This document shows positions 34,419 through 46,672 of a stretch of DNA of 64,000 bases, piece after piece. Positions within the stretch are counted from its first letter, which is position 1; every line of letters starts with the position of its first letter. The position numbers were made by a program, and so were the translations under genes. The stretch spans positions 2,418,001-2,482,000 of the forward strand of contig NC_068971.1 of assembly GCF_016808095.1 (NCBI RefSeq). The letters are read 5' to 3'. Source of the stretch: Vigna angularis. Taxonomy: Eukaryota > Streptophyta > Magnoliopsida > Fabales > Fabaceae. The notes beneath the pieces were generated by a model. The model saw only the letters and a program-made list of their open reading frames with translations. It was not told the DNA's origin and did no database searches.

Positions 34419-37400
34419 GGAGAGAAATTGCTGAAATGGCCCCACTGAATGTGGCCAGAGTAACAGTATCAGTTTCGTTTTTTCTAAGCATAGGTTGATG
34501 TAATGTCAAGCATTATATGTTAATGTGGTAATTTTTTCTTTTGGAATTATGGTAATTCTTCACCGACAGTCAATGACTAGTGACTAATCTTTTACAAAAC
34601 AAGATCATTTTAAAGCTTGATTTCTCTTAATAAATGTTTTTCATACACACAAACTGAAGTATCGAACTTCTGATTAAACAAAAAGGTTATCTGTCAGCTA
34701 TAATGCTAGTTTAACGTTGTATTACTGCAATGGAATGTTGTATTCAAAGGTTTAGTATTTTTTTTGTGTGTGAAAAGGTAATTATGGTGAAAAACACCCT
34801 TTTAAGGATTTGGCAAAAAGGTAATCTAAAATTAAATAAAAGAAGCGTGTGGTGTTGTGTGGTGTTTATTTATGTGCATATGTGAGATGCATGGTGTGTT
34901 CATGTGGTATGTGGGGTATGAGGTTCACTGAACAAGCTGTGTGAGAAAGACATGCGGCACATAGACATGGGTGACGCAACGTGGGGGAGGCAACTTGGGT
35001 TAATGGATAATCATTTTGGACAAAAAATGCTTACATCATTTGGACAAAGGCAGTCCATATCATGGAGACTATAATAATTCAATTGGCAGAGTGTTTAGGC
35101 AAAAGCAGGCACAACACAAGAGAGAAAAAAAATAAATGTTCCACAAGTCAATTTATTATACTAAGTGTGCAGTAATGTGTTATTTCCAAGCTCATTCTGT
35201 GTTGGATTGGATAATGTTCACTTAAATGACATAAGAAATTTGGAGGAAAAAGCATGATAGTTTCCAAGAGGAATAAGAAAGAAGGGTTTATGAATATGCA
35301 GATGAGATGACTCAAGAGCCACTCCTTTTGGCTCCTCCAAATACAATAATATTTTAACTAGAAGCCAAATATTTGATCAGCAACCACTTATGTTATTTTA
35401 CTATGGTTAGGTACTAATTGTTTATTTCGTCTTGGTAATGACAGCTTCAATAGTAATCTCAAGCAAAAAGGAACATCAGCTTTTACTCCTTACACCAATT
35501 ATGTGGCAGAAATACTTCAGGTACCAGACTGTGATGTTCATTGTATAGAGTTAAAATGATATATAGGCTGTGTTTGGGAAAAGATACCTGCATAAACTAG
35601 GTAAGATATGTGCACAATCTAGACCATTTTACAAAAAAAAAAGGTTGCTTTAGGGAAAAGAGAGATGAGTTTGGACTTAACCACCCGAGTGGAAAAAATG
35701 ATAATGCACGTGTATAGTGGAAATTAATGAATAAGAATGGCCTTCCTTTGCATCTTCCACTAAACAAAATCTTAAAATAAATTGAGAACAGAAACCAAAT
35801 TTCTAGTTTAGAAAAACGCTTTCTCCCTGCAGTTCCCGTGTGAATTTGATTAAGTGGACTAATCGGTCAACAATATCATTAGACAGATTTAGACTCTTCT
35901 TTCTTTTCTTGTCTGTTCATTGTTCCTCACTCTCTCTCTCTCCTTCTCTTTTTCTCCATTCAAGTATTTCTCTTTCTTTTCCCTAACCTCTGTGAATGAG
36001 CATAAAAGTGTGTTGTACTATATTGTATATACACTGGCAGACTTATCGGTATGTCTTTCACAAACCTGTTCATTGTTGGTAATTGTACACTGCTTCGTAC
36101 TTGTACCATTCATTGGTTTCCTCACTTTGTCAAATGCTAAACCAATTGAACTACAATACAATATTATGTTTCTTAAGTAAAAGTTAACTAAGTCTAGGTT
36201 AAGAAGTAAACTTTATATCTAATATACCTTTAAAAAGTTAGTTTATAAATTATAGTATAATTGTCCGATCAAACAGTTTTGGTAACCTAAAACTTTAAAA
36301 GAACCGATAGACTAGTTGAGTGGTCGTATTAAATAATGATTAATGATGAGAACAATTATATTAAACCTAAGCAAGATCATTATCAATTGGACCATAATTA
36401 TTTCAGTACTAATTTCAAGCATATCCAAAAATCTATAAATACAGATTTGAGATATATTGTATTTATTACGCATTTATTGCTGGTACTGTTTGGATTTTTA
36501 TTGACTTTGACATTAAAATGTTCTCTACGTATAACTCTCTAACTTGATCAAACTCTGGTGAACATGAAGTGAAGGAATGATCTTGACCTGTGCTTGAAGT
36601 TTGAAGAGCGTATCAAGGAGAAAAGTTGACCTCGACCCCATGAACAAAAATATAAAATAAAGTTTACACTCGTTTATATAGTATAAACTTATTTTATCTC
36701 TAGTTAACGTGGAATCTCTAACCGTGTAAGTACAACTTGCAAATACTTTGTAAGTCTTGTTCATGTACAACATGTCAACTGAGTTTACATTGCATTTCCC
36801 ATCTTAATCCACAATTGGAAGTAAACTATATATAAGCTCTTGGCTGTAATAACCACTGCTATTTTATATTATTATCTGTTTGCATGCTTAAATTTGCTAC
36901 TGGTTTTCTTCAGTCCACACTATCCAAGTTTTGTTTTCTAAGGAGAATGTGGTTTACCTAAAGTTGGACTTTATAAATGTTCAATTCCACTTGGCCGCAA
37001 GAAACGAGAAAGTCTGAGGTCAATCCTCAGAAATCATGGTTTAAGGATTAAAAAAGAGACTAATGTAGAAACAAAAGAGCTCACAGGCACGTGATTATAC
37101 CTTAAACTGGTTTTGCCCCACAATGAGAACCAAAGCCTAAGCCTATTTGAATACGAAATTGAAACTGGTTTAAGAAACCAAAAAAGGATAAAGGCTGATT
37201 CATCATATCTTTTAATGCTAAGCCATAAAAGTAGAAACTATAATCTTTGATTTGTAAGTGGGTTAGTTATTATTGCACACCTATTTTTCAGAAGAGGAGG
37301 ATTCTCATAAACTTTCTTTTTTTTGCTTGTATTATATTAAAACAATGGTTTGATTTATGTAACAAGTGGTACAGATCGTGCTATAAATATATAAAATAAA

Positions 37401-40400
37401 ATCGATCGAACTGAAGTTTATGAAAATGACTCTACGCATACATTCTATTTGGAGTTTGATTCTTAATCTCCATATGATTTCATCCAACTTGGCCAATACA
37501 ACATGTCTACCTTTAGAAAAGAAAAATACAGTATAATTAATTATGTTAATGCTGCATGTTGACTATTAACCAACAAATCTCTTAAAGAAAATTCCTAACC
37601 AAGCACGATTACAAGATCTTGTGCAGAAATGCTTAATTGCATAGTTTTTTTTTCTTTTTAATTCAACAACTTCGATAATGAATACTGCTTAATAATATAT
37701 ATAAATTGTTTTGGACCATTATATGTAATAATCTAGTGATGAATATTTTCAAGGAGGATAATAAGGGAAGTGTAACACTAATCCTAAACAGATATAATTT
37801 ATAATTTAAAATCTTAACATAATGATAGGTGGACCTTTATTCTTATATATTACTTAATTTTTCTTGTCTAACTTTTATACTTGAATTTTCTCGTCCTAGA
37901 AAAATGAAAATATAAGAATCTGTGGAGATTCCAAAAAAATCTAAAAGTACACATCTAATGATGTTAAAAACATTAAGGGTATATTTTAATCAAGTTTAAC
38001 TTAAAAATAAATAAAAAGAATACTTTTAGTTAGTCCAAACAATAAATATTACTTTTCATCCTCTTACTTTTTATCTTATAAGACAAGACATTATGAAAAG
38101 AAAAGAAAATAAAAATAAGTGAATTTTTCTTTCTATTTACTTACTATTATAATAAAAGGTATGAAAATCGTATAAATAATTCTTCTCTGCGTCGAAACAA
38201 AACAGAAGAGACGAGGTTTGACTTAAAATCCATGTTAGGAATAAAATAATGAGTAACTTTCAAAAAAGGAATAAAATATTATTTACTCTAGGTTATATGG
38301 ATGTGCATAATTGCATGAGACAAGTAGAGATGGGCTACTTTTTATTCTTGTGAACCTAAAACTTTGATAAAATTATTTATTCGAATAGTAAGGAAATCTA
38401 ATCATGATTCAACAAGATATACCAAAAGATAAGGTAATTCAATTATTTAACATTATATCATTAAACCAAAAAATAATAACATTTTAGAAGAAATAATATT
38501 ATTTTATTTAAAATTGTTGTATCTAATATGAAAGGCAATCTTATTTGAATTACTAATATTAAATTATAGTTAAACATTGTTAATAAAATAGACATATAGA
38601 CTAATAGTCTAGTATTTGAAATTTTTTAAATAGTGTTTTAAGCTTAAAAATATTTTTTTATAATAATGTATTAAGTTTTTTCAGGTGGGTGGACTGAACT
38701 TATTCGTGTTAGTTTATGTAATTGTTTCGAAAGATGTTATCCTTATAAAAAAAACTAAAGGTTTGGATTTTAGATTATGCTGTTTTTTAATTAACGTATT
38801 ATTAATGATGTTTTTAATAGATATATTATTCATTTTGTAGAAAATAAATAGCAAAGGGAAATTGTAATTATATTATATAAATATTGATTTTGATTGAAGA
38901 ATTTGAGTGAAAAGAAGTAGAAGAAAATATTGAGTTGAGAGACGAGAAAAACGCGAGCGCACGATAGAAGTGATGTAGGGTCCACGCTAACAAGCACGAA
39001 TTGCTGTCTATTGCACACCACCCTATTGCTCAACATATCAAATCAACCACCCAACAAAAATATATTAACTTCTTTTAATTAACACCAACAATTTTTTACA
39101 CAATATTCACCAATTTTTCTTTTTCTTTATAATTATGAAAGTTAAGTTTTTTAATAATCAATATATTTTTAAAAGTGGATTCAAGCGCTTAAAAACACAT
39201 TTTCTTATGATAAACAAATTTTTATAATCATTTAATACAATCATTTATTATTATTATTATTTCTTCTCATGATTAACTTGGTGAATGAATTACAACACTC
39301 TAAATCATGTGTTTGTCTGAAAATATTTTGCTATGTGATTAGTGAAGACAAAAATAAAATGATTTCTCACATTCACATGTAGTGATTTAAAAAAGTGGAG
39401 AATAAATTTGTGAGATTATCACCAACTTCTATCTTGATTTTTAAAGATGAGTTTTAGGAGGTTGATAGTGTGAAAAGGTGAAGTAATGAACATTTTTTTT
39501 ATATTACTCCTAAATATCATGTTATATTATTATTATTATCATAATTTGATAATATTTATTTATTAAAATATTTTTAACTTATTATATTAGTTAAACTTTT
39601 CACAAACTTTATTTTTAAATCTACTTTTAATCGTCTATAAAAATCAACACACATTTCACTCTAAAATCTCTTTAAATTCATCCACTCATTTTTCCTCAAA
39701 TTCTTCCACTGAATATATCCTAAAGGTTTCAATTAACTTAAATTTTTTTTTCCAGTGTTAAAGTGAATTCACATATCAAATTTGACATATTTTAAATATC
39801 ACTTGAGTCATATAAATTTTATTGAGTAAATATTTTTTGGAGAATTAACATTATAAGTATGTTATTAAAATAATTAACATTATAAACTATATTATTTTTT
39901 TTCTATCAATTGCTCTTATTTTCATTAATTTTTAGTTGTCAATTAGAATGGTATAGATAAATATCGATCATATACAACTGTGTATGAATGGTCAAATTTT
40001 AAATTAACTAACGATCACATAACTACTTAAAAAATTAATGTGTATTTATAGTTTAATATTGACCATTTAAATATGATATAACAATTTATATTATTTTTGT
40101 TATTTATTATTAGGTCTGAGAAATTCACGCCTAATAGGCTTCATGTGTGTCTGTCATATTAGAAAATGCTTACCATGTGAAACACACCACTGTCATAAAA
40201 ACAGATTTTGAAAAACCTTAACATCTAATGTAGACCCCAGAATGTGTACTCGATATCAAAATACTTTGCACCTTCATAATTAATTGTCGAAGAAAAATGT
40301 AATAAAATACAATGTAAATAATGTATTTATTAACGTTCATGGATGAAGATAAAATTTAAAATAACAATTATATTACAATTAATATATTAATAAATATTAA

Positions 40401-40738
40401 TATTATATTCGAATATATTGTTAATTTTTAATTATTAATTTATTTTATTTAAAATTTTGAAATTCAAGTTATAACTAAAAGGTTAAAATGTCTCAATTTT
40501 CGTTTCAATTATTCTATTTGATATTTTATTTTAACTTAATATATTTATATTTTTTAATTTATAAATTATAAATTATAAATTATAAGGGTTATTTCACTTT
40601 TATATTTCTAATATTTTAAAAACATTATATGTTTAAAATAGATATTTTTTAAAATTAAAATTAAAAATAAAATTAATTTTAATATTTAGATGAAATAATT
40701 TGTCATGTGACATAAAACATAAAAAGATACTAAAAAAA
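34419..40738. other. Long AT-rich intergenic region
   Basis: No supportable gene on either strand. The first kilobase is the bZIP upstream region, with GT-rich sequence around 34850-34920. Open frames at 35920-36180, 36336-36773 and 38830-39036 are short and lack family features. Confidence 0.5.
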
Positions 40739-40747
40739 TAAAAATTA
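40739..40747 (+). repeat. Target site duplication (left) of the Mutator-like element
   Basis: TAAAAATTA directly before the terminal repeat, repeated exactly at 46664-46672. Nine bases is the standard duplication length for Mutator elements. Confidence 0.9.
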
Positions 40748-40867
40748 GGCTTAATAGGTTACTTAGTCCCCAAGTTAAGATGTGAATTTCTGTTTAGTAC
40801 CCGGTTTTATAAATGAAGACATTGAGTCTCCATGTTATGAAAATTGTATAATTCAAGTAATCTTCGT
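40748..40867 (+). repeat. Left terminal inverted repeat of the MULE
   Basis: About 120 bases, roughly 80-85% alike to the reversed right end by eye. In Mutator elements these repeats hold the promoters of the internal genes, so this one probably drove the GRF gene. Confidence 0.85.
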
Positions 40868-41221
40868 TACGGTTGTAGGAATGGTGTTAAAGGTTAAAAG
40901 ATGTGGTAAATTATTTATCTAGCGTGGCAAAAGCACATTTTTTAGCTTTGGCCAGGTATGAAAATTTCCTTTTAATTTGGAAAAGCAAATGCATAGGGAT
41001 TTGCCGTAACATTTTAATCTCCAACAAGCTTAGGTGAAGGAGCTGATCTGAAGGTGGTGAGTTGAGGTGGGGTGCCCTAAGTTGTTCGTTCTAACACAGT
41101 TTGTGAAGTTCGTTGTTACTAAGGTTGGTTGTTTGTGAGGTGGATGCCCTAAGTTGGGTGGTTGGGATTGGGGTGGTTTTGTAGGTCTCAACGAAGCAGT
41201 ATTGTGTGGTTCCTGGAGGCA

Positions 41222-41536
41222 ATGTCAATGAATCAATCCTCGTCTTGCTCATGGGGGTCCTCGCGTGGTGGTTCATCACGAGGAATGGTTGGCAGCCAAA
41301 TATGCTATTGTGGAGAGTTTGCCGTATTAAGAGTCGCAAAAACTGTTAAAAACAAGGGGAAGCATTTTTGGGGTGCCCTAGTTACAAGGTATGTTTTCTA
41401 CATTGTGTTTTTATTTTGGGGTACATTAGTTCGCTTTATCCTGAGTTGTTTTCGGTTGGATGATTTGAACAGCGGAGTCGAAACGAGGAAGTGTGAGGAT
41501 GTAATTTCTTCAAATGGTGCACTGAAGATTATATAG
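41222..41536 (+). pseudogene. GRF zinc-finger protein remnant inside the MULE
   Basis: From MSMNQSSSCSWGSSRGG, a Ser/Gly-rich start leads into CYCGEFAVLRVAKTVKNKGK and HFWG. This is the first half of a GRF-type zinc finger: CxCG, then T, N, G-[RK] and F-[YW] at usual spacing. After HFWG the expected C-P-x-Y-K appears only one base out of frame (TGCCCTAGTTACAAG), so a single base seems lost. GTATGT follows as a likely donor, and a second exon carrying CFRLDD appears near 41445. Small plant proteins of the At4g04775-like type have this layout. Function is unknown; GRF fingers bind single-stranded nucleic acid in other proteins. It lies next to the left repeat and runs toward the transposase, so it may be a true second gene of the transposon family rather than a captured host gene. 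Confidence 0.6.
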
Positions 41537-41649
41537 ATGAAAGGGATATTACAATTGGATGGCAAAGGAGAAAGATTATTTCTTTGGAAAAATCACTTGT
41601 GGTTTGTCAGAAAAGGGAGAAGGTGTTGTTGGGGTTTTTATGTTTGATG

Positions 41650-42445
41650 AGGTTGATTAACATCATCTTTGTATGTCTTATGTTTTAATTTTGTTGAAGT
41701 GGTGTTTGATGTGGTTATATTGTAATGTTTGTTTGTTACTTAATGAAGATTCTGGTTGTAATGACATTGTGCGTGTAATGAGATTGTGTTTGTGTTATTA
41801 GTGTAGTGATCATGTGTTATGTATTTTACATTACCCTCTCTTTCTGTCATAAGTTACTTTTGATAGCCACTAAAAGTGTTCCATAACTTTATTTTTCATT
41901 GCTCTGGTAAACTAATAATGAAATGAAGTAATCCTAAAAACCATATGTAATGTAGCTGTTTACCCATCAAAATAGAAAGAATGAATAAAACATGAAAGCT
42001 GGTGTTGGCAATACAATCTTGTTGTGTATGCATTTGACTTTGCCCAATTTTTAAATTCGGTAGTTTAAAACTTCATCAGCATAAAGCTCTACAAACCATC
42101 AATATTAACAATTTGTACAAACCATCAATATTAACAAGGTCTACAAAGTTAATCAACATCACTTAACAAGCTGCCAAACCATCAATATTAACAACCTGGC
42201 AAACCTTGCAGTTTATAGTTTGAGAAGAAAAAACATCACAGATGTTCCAAAATGATATGATATTGATGATTAAACATCACTTAACAAAATACATCACAAA
42301 TGATCCAAAATGTTAAAGTTATCAAGTGCAAAATACATCATATCCAAAATAATATTGATGGTCAAACATGACCTCAATATGTCTTAGCAAAACTACTTAA
42401 AGTTGAAAGTACATATCCAAAATACAACAGAAAGGTCAACAATTT
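41650..42445. other. Central MULE spacer between the convergent genes
   Basis: No gene. Contains three near copies of CAAACCATCAATATTAACAA between about 42092 and 42200, and should include the 3' ends of both internal genes. Confidence 0.5.
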
Positions 42446-45400
42446 TTAAAGTGTTGTTGTAGTGTGATCGGTCTGGGGTTCTTGAGTAATCTGACTTGCT
42501 TGAGTGGGTAATGGTGTAGCTTCGTGGTGTTGTTGTTCACTTGCTTGAGTGGAGTGTGTTGTAGCTTGTTGGTGCTGTGCTTGAGGGCAATTAGTTCTTC
42601 TATGCCCTAGTTGTCTACAAATGTCACATCTCTTTGGGATTCCGGTTTGTCCAAGTTGTGTATCATCCCTTTTTTGCTCCCAACTCTTCAGTCTTCGTTT
42701 TTTTCTTGGTCTACCTGGCAACACCCTATTCGGAGGAGGAAAAACATCAACATATGAAGTCCTTTGCCATAGTTCAGGTCCATTCACAGGGAAAATTAAT
42801 GGAATGTAAGTTTCTTCATAAGTAGAGGTTCTAAACCAATTTGGGATACAGTCTTCTGGATTGATGTTTAAAAACTTCATGGCTGTGAGTGCATGACAAC
42901 AAGGTATTCTTGTTACAGTCCACTTCCTGTAGCTACAATCTCTTTTGTCTATATCAACCACAAACTTTTCAGCAATATTGCAAGTATGGCTGATCTCAAA
43001 AACTTGCAGACCTGACCAACTGCCAAAGTATTAAAAATCAATATTAGCAACAAATTTATAATGGAATCAGTAAAATGGAAAATAAGTAACTCGTTGTGTA
43101 GTTTACTTACTTAGGTATCCAATATTGTGTCTTCTTTAACCTCTTCTGTAGTCTCTTTTGAATTTTGGGACAAATGCCACCATGAAACTTACTTATCTTC
43201 TCTCTATTGGATGCCCACTTCTTCATTAGGTAGCTACGAACCTCTTCCAACATTGTTATGATTGGTTTCCCCCTAGCATCTAAGATGACGTTGTTAAAAG
43301 CTTCAAATATGTTATTGACAAGTGTGTCACAAGCAGGTCTTCCTGAAAATCTTGACCTAGACCAAAATCTACAACAAGAGAAACTTAAGTATTTGGAAAA
43401 GAAATAAACATTCAGCCAAATATGAAAGAATATGTAAACTTCAAATGTACTTGCCTTGGTGAAATAGCTATCAAGTGTTTAAAGGCCTCTTCGTTGACGT
43501 CCTTCATTTGTCTCATCATTGATTCCCAAGCTTGGGGGTGTGTTGTTGCTGTTGCCTTCTAGTAATTGTCTCAAATTTATGCCAGGAAATTTCTTCCTAA
43601 AATTTGCATAAATGTGCCTTACACAGAAACGTTGGACCACACCAGGTAAAAGTTGTTGTATAGCTGGCAGAAGTCCCTATGACAGTAATGAATGAAAGTG
43701 AGTCTTAAATTGGCATAGTGAACAATGTAATCAATGAAAAAAAAATACTCATTTAAAAAACATTCATCCAAATGTATAGTAGGCCTACATGAGACAAAGT
43801 TGTCCTTACATGCTTTGAAACACACATACATTTTGAATATAGCCTTATCCTCATTTCGTTCCACACTCAATTTCATTGTTGACCCAGGGTTTGACCTCAA
43901 TAATTCTTGTGCATAATCATACAGTCTTTCATATTGTTGTTTGAAACAATCATCAATGTTGGCGGTTGCCATTGCTTTTGCCTTAGTTGTTGTAGACCTT
44001 GACACACCAATGTTCCATTTTTTACAAAACTTACTGTGCAGATTTTTCAGATTTATATCTGGATTTGCTTTCATGCTCTTCTCTAATTTGCCACTTAACC
44101 ATTTCGAGGTAACTAAACCAATGTTGAATTCTCTAATACATGTATGTCTGTCTATGATCTTCCTTAGTTGCCATGTACCTTGGGTACTCCTATATGCACA
44201 GTATGCGTATCATGGACATTTTCCTTGTGAGCCACAACATTTAACACAAATTCTTCTCTTGTCATTCTTAGAAATCTTCAACTTCCTACCATTATGCACT
44301 CCATAAGTTCTAATTGCATCAGTGAAATCTTTTTTTTCAAGGAAGTATGTCCCCAATTGCCATTTATATTCTTTCATAGTTACGGGCTTTGAGAAGATCC
44401 CAAAATCTCCATTTCGGAGACTTTCATCATCTGAGTCATCACTTGCATAAATACTGCCACAACTATCAGATTCCCACTCACTATCAGATAAGCCACTAGC
44501 TTGTACATGCAACTTTGAGGTAGTGCATCCACTTCCTGTACCCATTTCAACAAACACATTACCTTCGCAATCTTGGTGTTCAAGTTGTTCATCTGCATGC
44601 ACACCAACATCCACAAATTCATCTTCACTAACAAAAGCCTCTTCATCAGACCCTATCCAACTGCTAACATCAAACTCCTGCATATCTTCAGCACCTTTTA
44701 TCTCATGGCCAACTTCACCAACATCTCCAACTTGACCAACTTCAGCATCTTCAACACCTTCACCATCTTCTCCAACTTCACTAACTTCTCCAACTAAACC
44801 ATGTTTTGTCTCATGACCATCATCACCAACATCTCCAACTTCACCATCATCAGCACCTTCACCATCTTCTTCAACTTCACCAACTTCTCCAACTAAACCA
44901 TGTTATGTCTCATGACCATCATCACCAACATCTCCAACTTCACCATCATCAGCACCTTCACCATCTTCTCCAACTTCACCAAATAAACCTTCTTTTGTCT
45001 CATGACAACATCACCAACATCTCCAACTTCACCATCATCAGCACCTTCACCATCTTCTCCAACTTCTCCAAATAAACCTTCTTTTGTCTCTGACCATCAT
45101 CACCAACATCTTCAACTTCACCATCATCAGCACCTTCACCATCTTCTCCAACTTCTCCAAATAAACCTTCTTCTGTCTCATGACCATCATCACCAACATC
45201 TTTAACTTCACCATCAACACCTTCACCATTATCTTCAACTTCACCATCTTCACCACCTTCACCTTCACCAACCTCACCACGTTCTTCTTCAACCTCTTCT
45301 CTAAGTTTACCTTGACCTTCACCATCTTCACCATCCTCACCTTGTTCACCAACATCATATTGCAACATATTAATATAATCAGGTTTGGACACCATGTGAA

Positions 45401-45452
45401 CCACAAACAAATGAGCTTTACCATTCAATAACGCAATGCTCACGATATGCAT
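42446..45452 (-). pseudogene. MuDR-type transposase, decayed
   Basis: Read from the right: an acidic Asp/Glu/Gly repeat region (about 44730-45350), a MuDR DNA-binding segment (VTMKEYKWQLGTYFLEKKDF, about 44280-44380), the first catalytic Asp in IHLDECFL (near 43760), GLLPAIQQLLPGVVQRFCVRH (about 43608-43670), the third-acidic region CDTLVNNIFEAFN (near 43320), a SWIM finger (IPCCHA, near 42900) and a CCHC knuckle CDICRQLGHRRTNC near 42610. Damage: TGA at 44210-44212 where family members have Trp; loss of the roughly 70-residue block that holds the second catalytic Asp, replaced by a ~95-base intron-like gap; a two-base loss near 43560; and CSC changed to CSY in the SWIM finger. The repeat region also changes frame. 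One intron (43379-43454) has a GC donor. It cannot encode an active enzyme. Confidence 0.88.
44808..45180 (-). repeat. Coding minisatellite, ~90-bp units, in the transposase N-terminus
   Basis: GTCTCATGACCATCATCACC-like starts fall at 44808, 44907, 44997, 45086 and 45175, so units are 99, 90, 89 and 89 bases. On the minus strand they encode acidic Asp-Asp-Gly-Glu words (VGDDGHE, GEDGEGADDGEVE). Two units have lost one or two bases, which breaks the frame. The plus-strand His-rich open frames here are shadows. Confidence 0.85.
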
Positions 45453-46543
45453 TGCTCATATGTCATCACATAACAATTCCAACCTATCTTCTAATACACG
45501 ACCACCCAGGGAATACCACAACTCCTTAACATTTCTATATTTCATCTCCTTCAGTATGGCCAAGATTTCAAAATAACTCCATTTGTCTGGACCAAGGTAC
45601 TGGTATCACCTCCATGGTATCTAAATGACCCATCATTCAGAAACTTACCCCCATGGTGAAACACCACCTCAATATCATAGTCAGACATTTTCTTTATTTG
45701 TCAACTATTATATGCCTATACAAAACAAAGTGTCAGACCACATGCAGTTGGTTAATGACCTTCACATGCATCTACTATCAGTATTTAATGACCTCCACAT
45801 GCATGTACATTGTAAAGATGTCACGTTACTAACAATTATCACACGTGTAGGCATACAAAAGTAATCACACACATTCATTGTATCACCTACAACATTCCAT
45901 TTTGGCTTAAACCTTAAATCAATATGCATCAACCACAACTTAAACAACAACCACAGATTCAACAAAACGAAAGACAAAATAGTACTACGCACTAAGATGA
46001 CAAAAGCACACAACAGTTTGCACTAATTGGGGACCAAAACCATACAAACAGTACGAAAAACAAAAACGAAAAGCACTGAAGAACGGGACCACTACAAATC
46101 CAACGTTATTAGGGGGACCACAACACAACAAGAGGGGCCATAACATAACATACTAAGGGGACAAGAAGACAAGATACTTCCATGGGGGAAAGCAACTACA
46201 TCAAAAACTGATAAAAAGCGTACCTTCCACCTTTTCGCTTCGAAGAACTATGACCGCAACGTCAATCCTTTTCGCTCAACAATCTCCTTCGACACCATCA
46301 ATCCTTGCACAACGTCAATCCTTCCAAAACGTCAAAAATCCCTAATCTATGACCTAACTTGCGTAATGTTTTAATTTCGAAGATTAACAAACCCTATTAT
46401 TTAGTTTCCCTAATTTCATACCACGTAATCTATTCTTTTGCCTGCCACGTCAATTAACGTACCCCAACTCATTGTCACGACCACATTTCTTGCACACCTC
46501 ACATTCATACTCAGTTCAACGTTTTCAATTTTAACGTCGTTAA
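45453..46543. other. MULE 5' region of the transposase gene
   Basis: No complete frame. This part lies between the right terminal repeat and the first long open frame and probably held the leader and perhaps a first small exon. Confidence 0.4.
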
Positions 46544-46663
46544 ACAGAGATGACTTAATTTATACATTTTTTGTAAAATAGGGACCGAATGTCTTCATTT
46601 ATAAAATCGGGTACTAAACAAAAATTTACCTCTTAACTTGGAGACTAATTAAGCTATTAAGTC
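46544..46663 (-). repeat. Right terminal inverted repeat of the MULE
   Basis: Inverted partner of 40748-40867. Expected to have carried the transposase promoter. Confidence 0.85.
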
Positions 46664-46672
46664 TAAAAATTA
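46664..46672 (+). repeat. Target site duplication (right) of the Mutator-like element
   Basis: TAAAAATTA, identical to 40739-40747. Confidence 0.9.

Larger units (their letters stand above)
40748..46663. mobile_element. Mutator-like element (MULE) with long terminal inverted repeats
   Basis: A 5916-bp element. Its left end GGCTTAATAGGTTACTTAG matches, in reverse, the right end GACTTAATAGCTTAATTAG. The match continues for about 120 bases through TTTAGTACCCGRTTTTATAA and AATGAAGACATT, then weakens. Perfect 9-bp duplications flank it. It carries a decayed MuDR-type transposase on the minus strand (from the right end) and a GRF zinc-finger gene remnant on the plus strand (from the left end). The two face each other, as mudrA and mudrB do in maize MuDR. 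The exact duplications imply a fairly recent jump, although its own transposase is now broken. Confidence 0.93.

Noticed and set aside
43619..44683. Two separate small genes (44210-44683 and 43619-44074)
   Set aside because: Both are in the same frame and read continuously as one MuDR transposase, separated only by a TGA codon and a short stretch of open frame.
44806..45205. His/Gln/Leu-rich plus-strand frames
   Set aside because: They are the opposite strand of the acidic transposase minisatellite.
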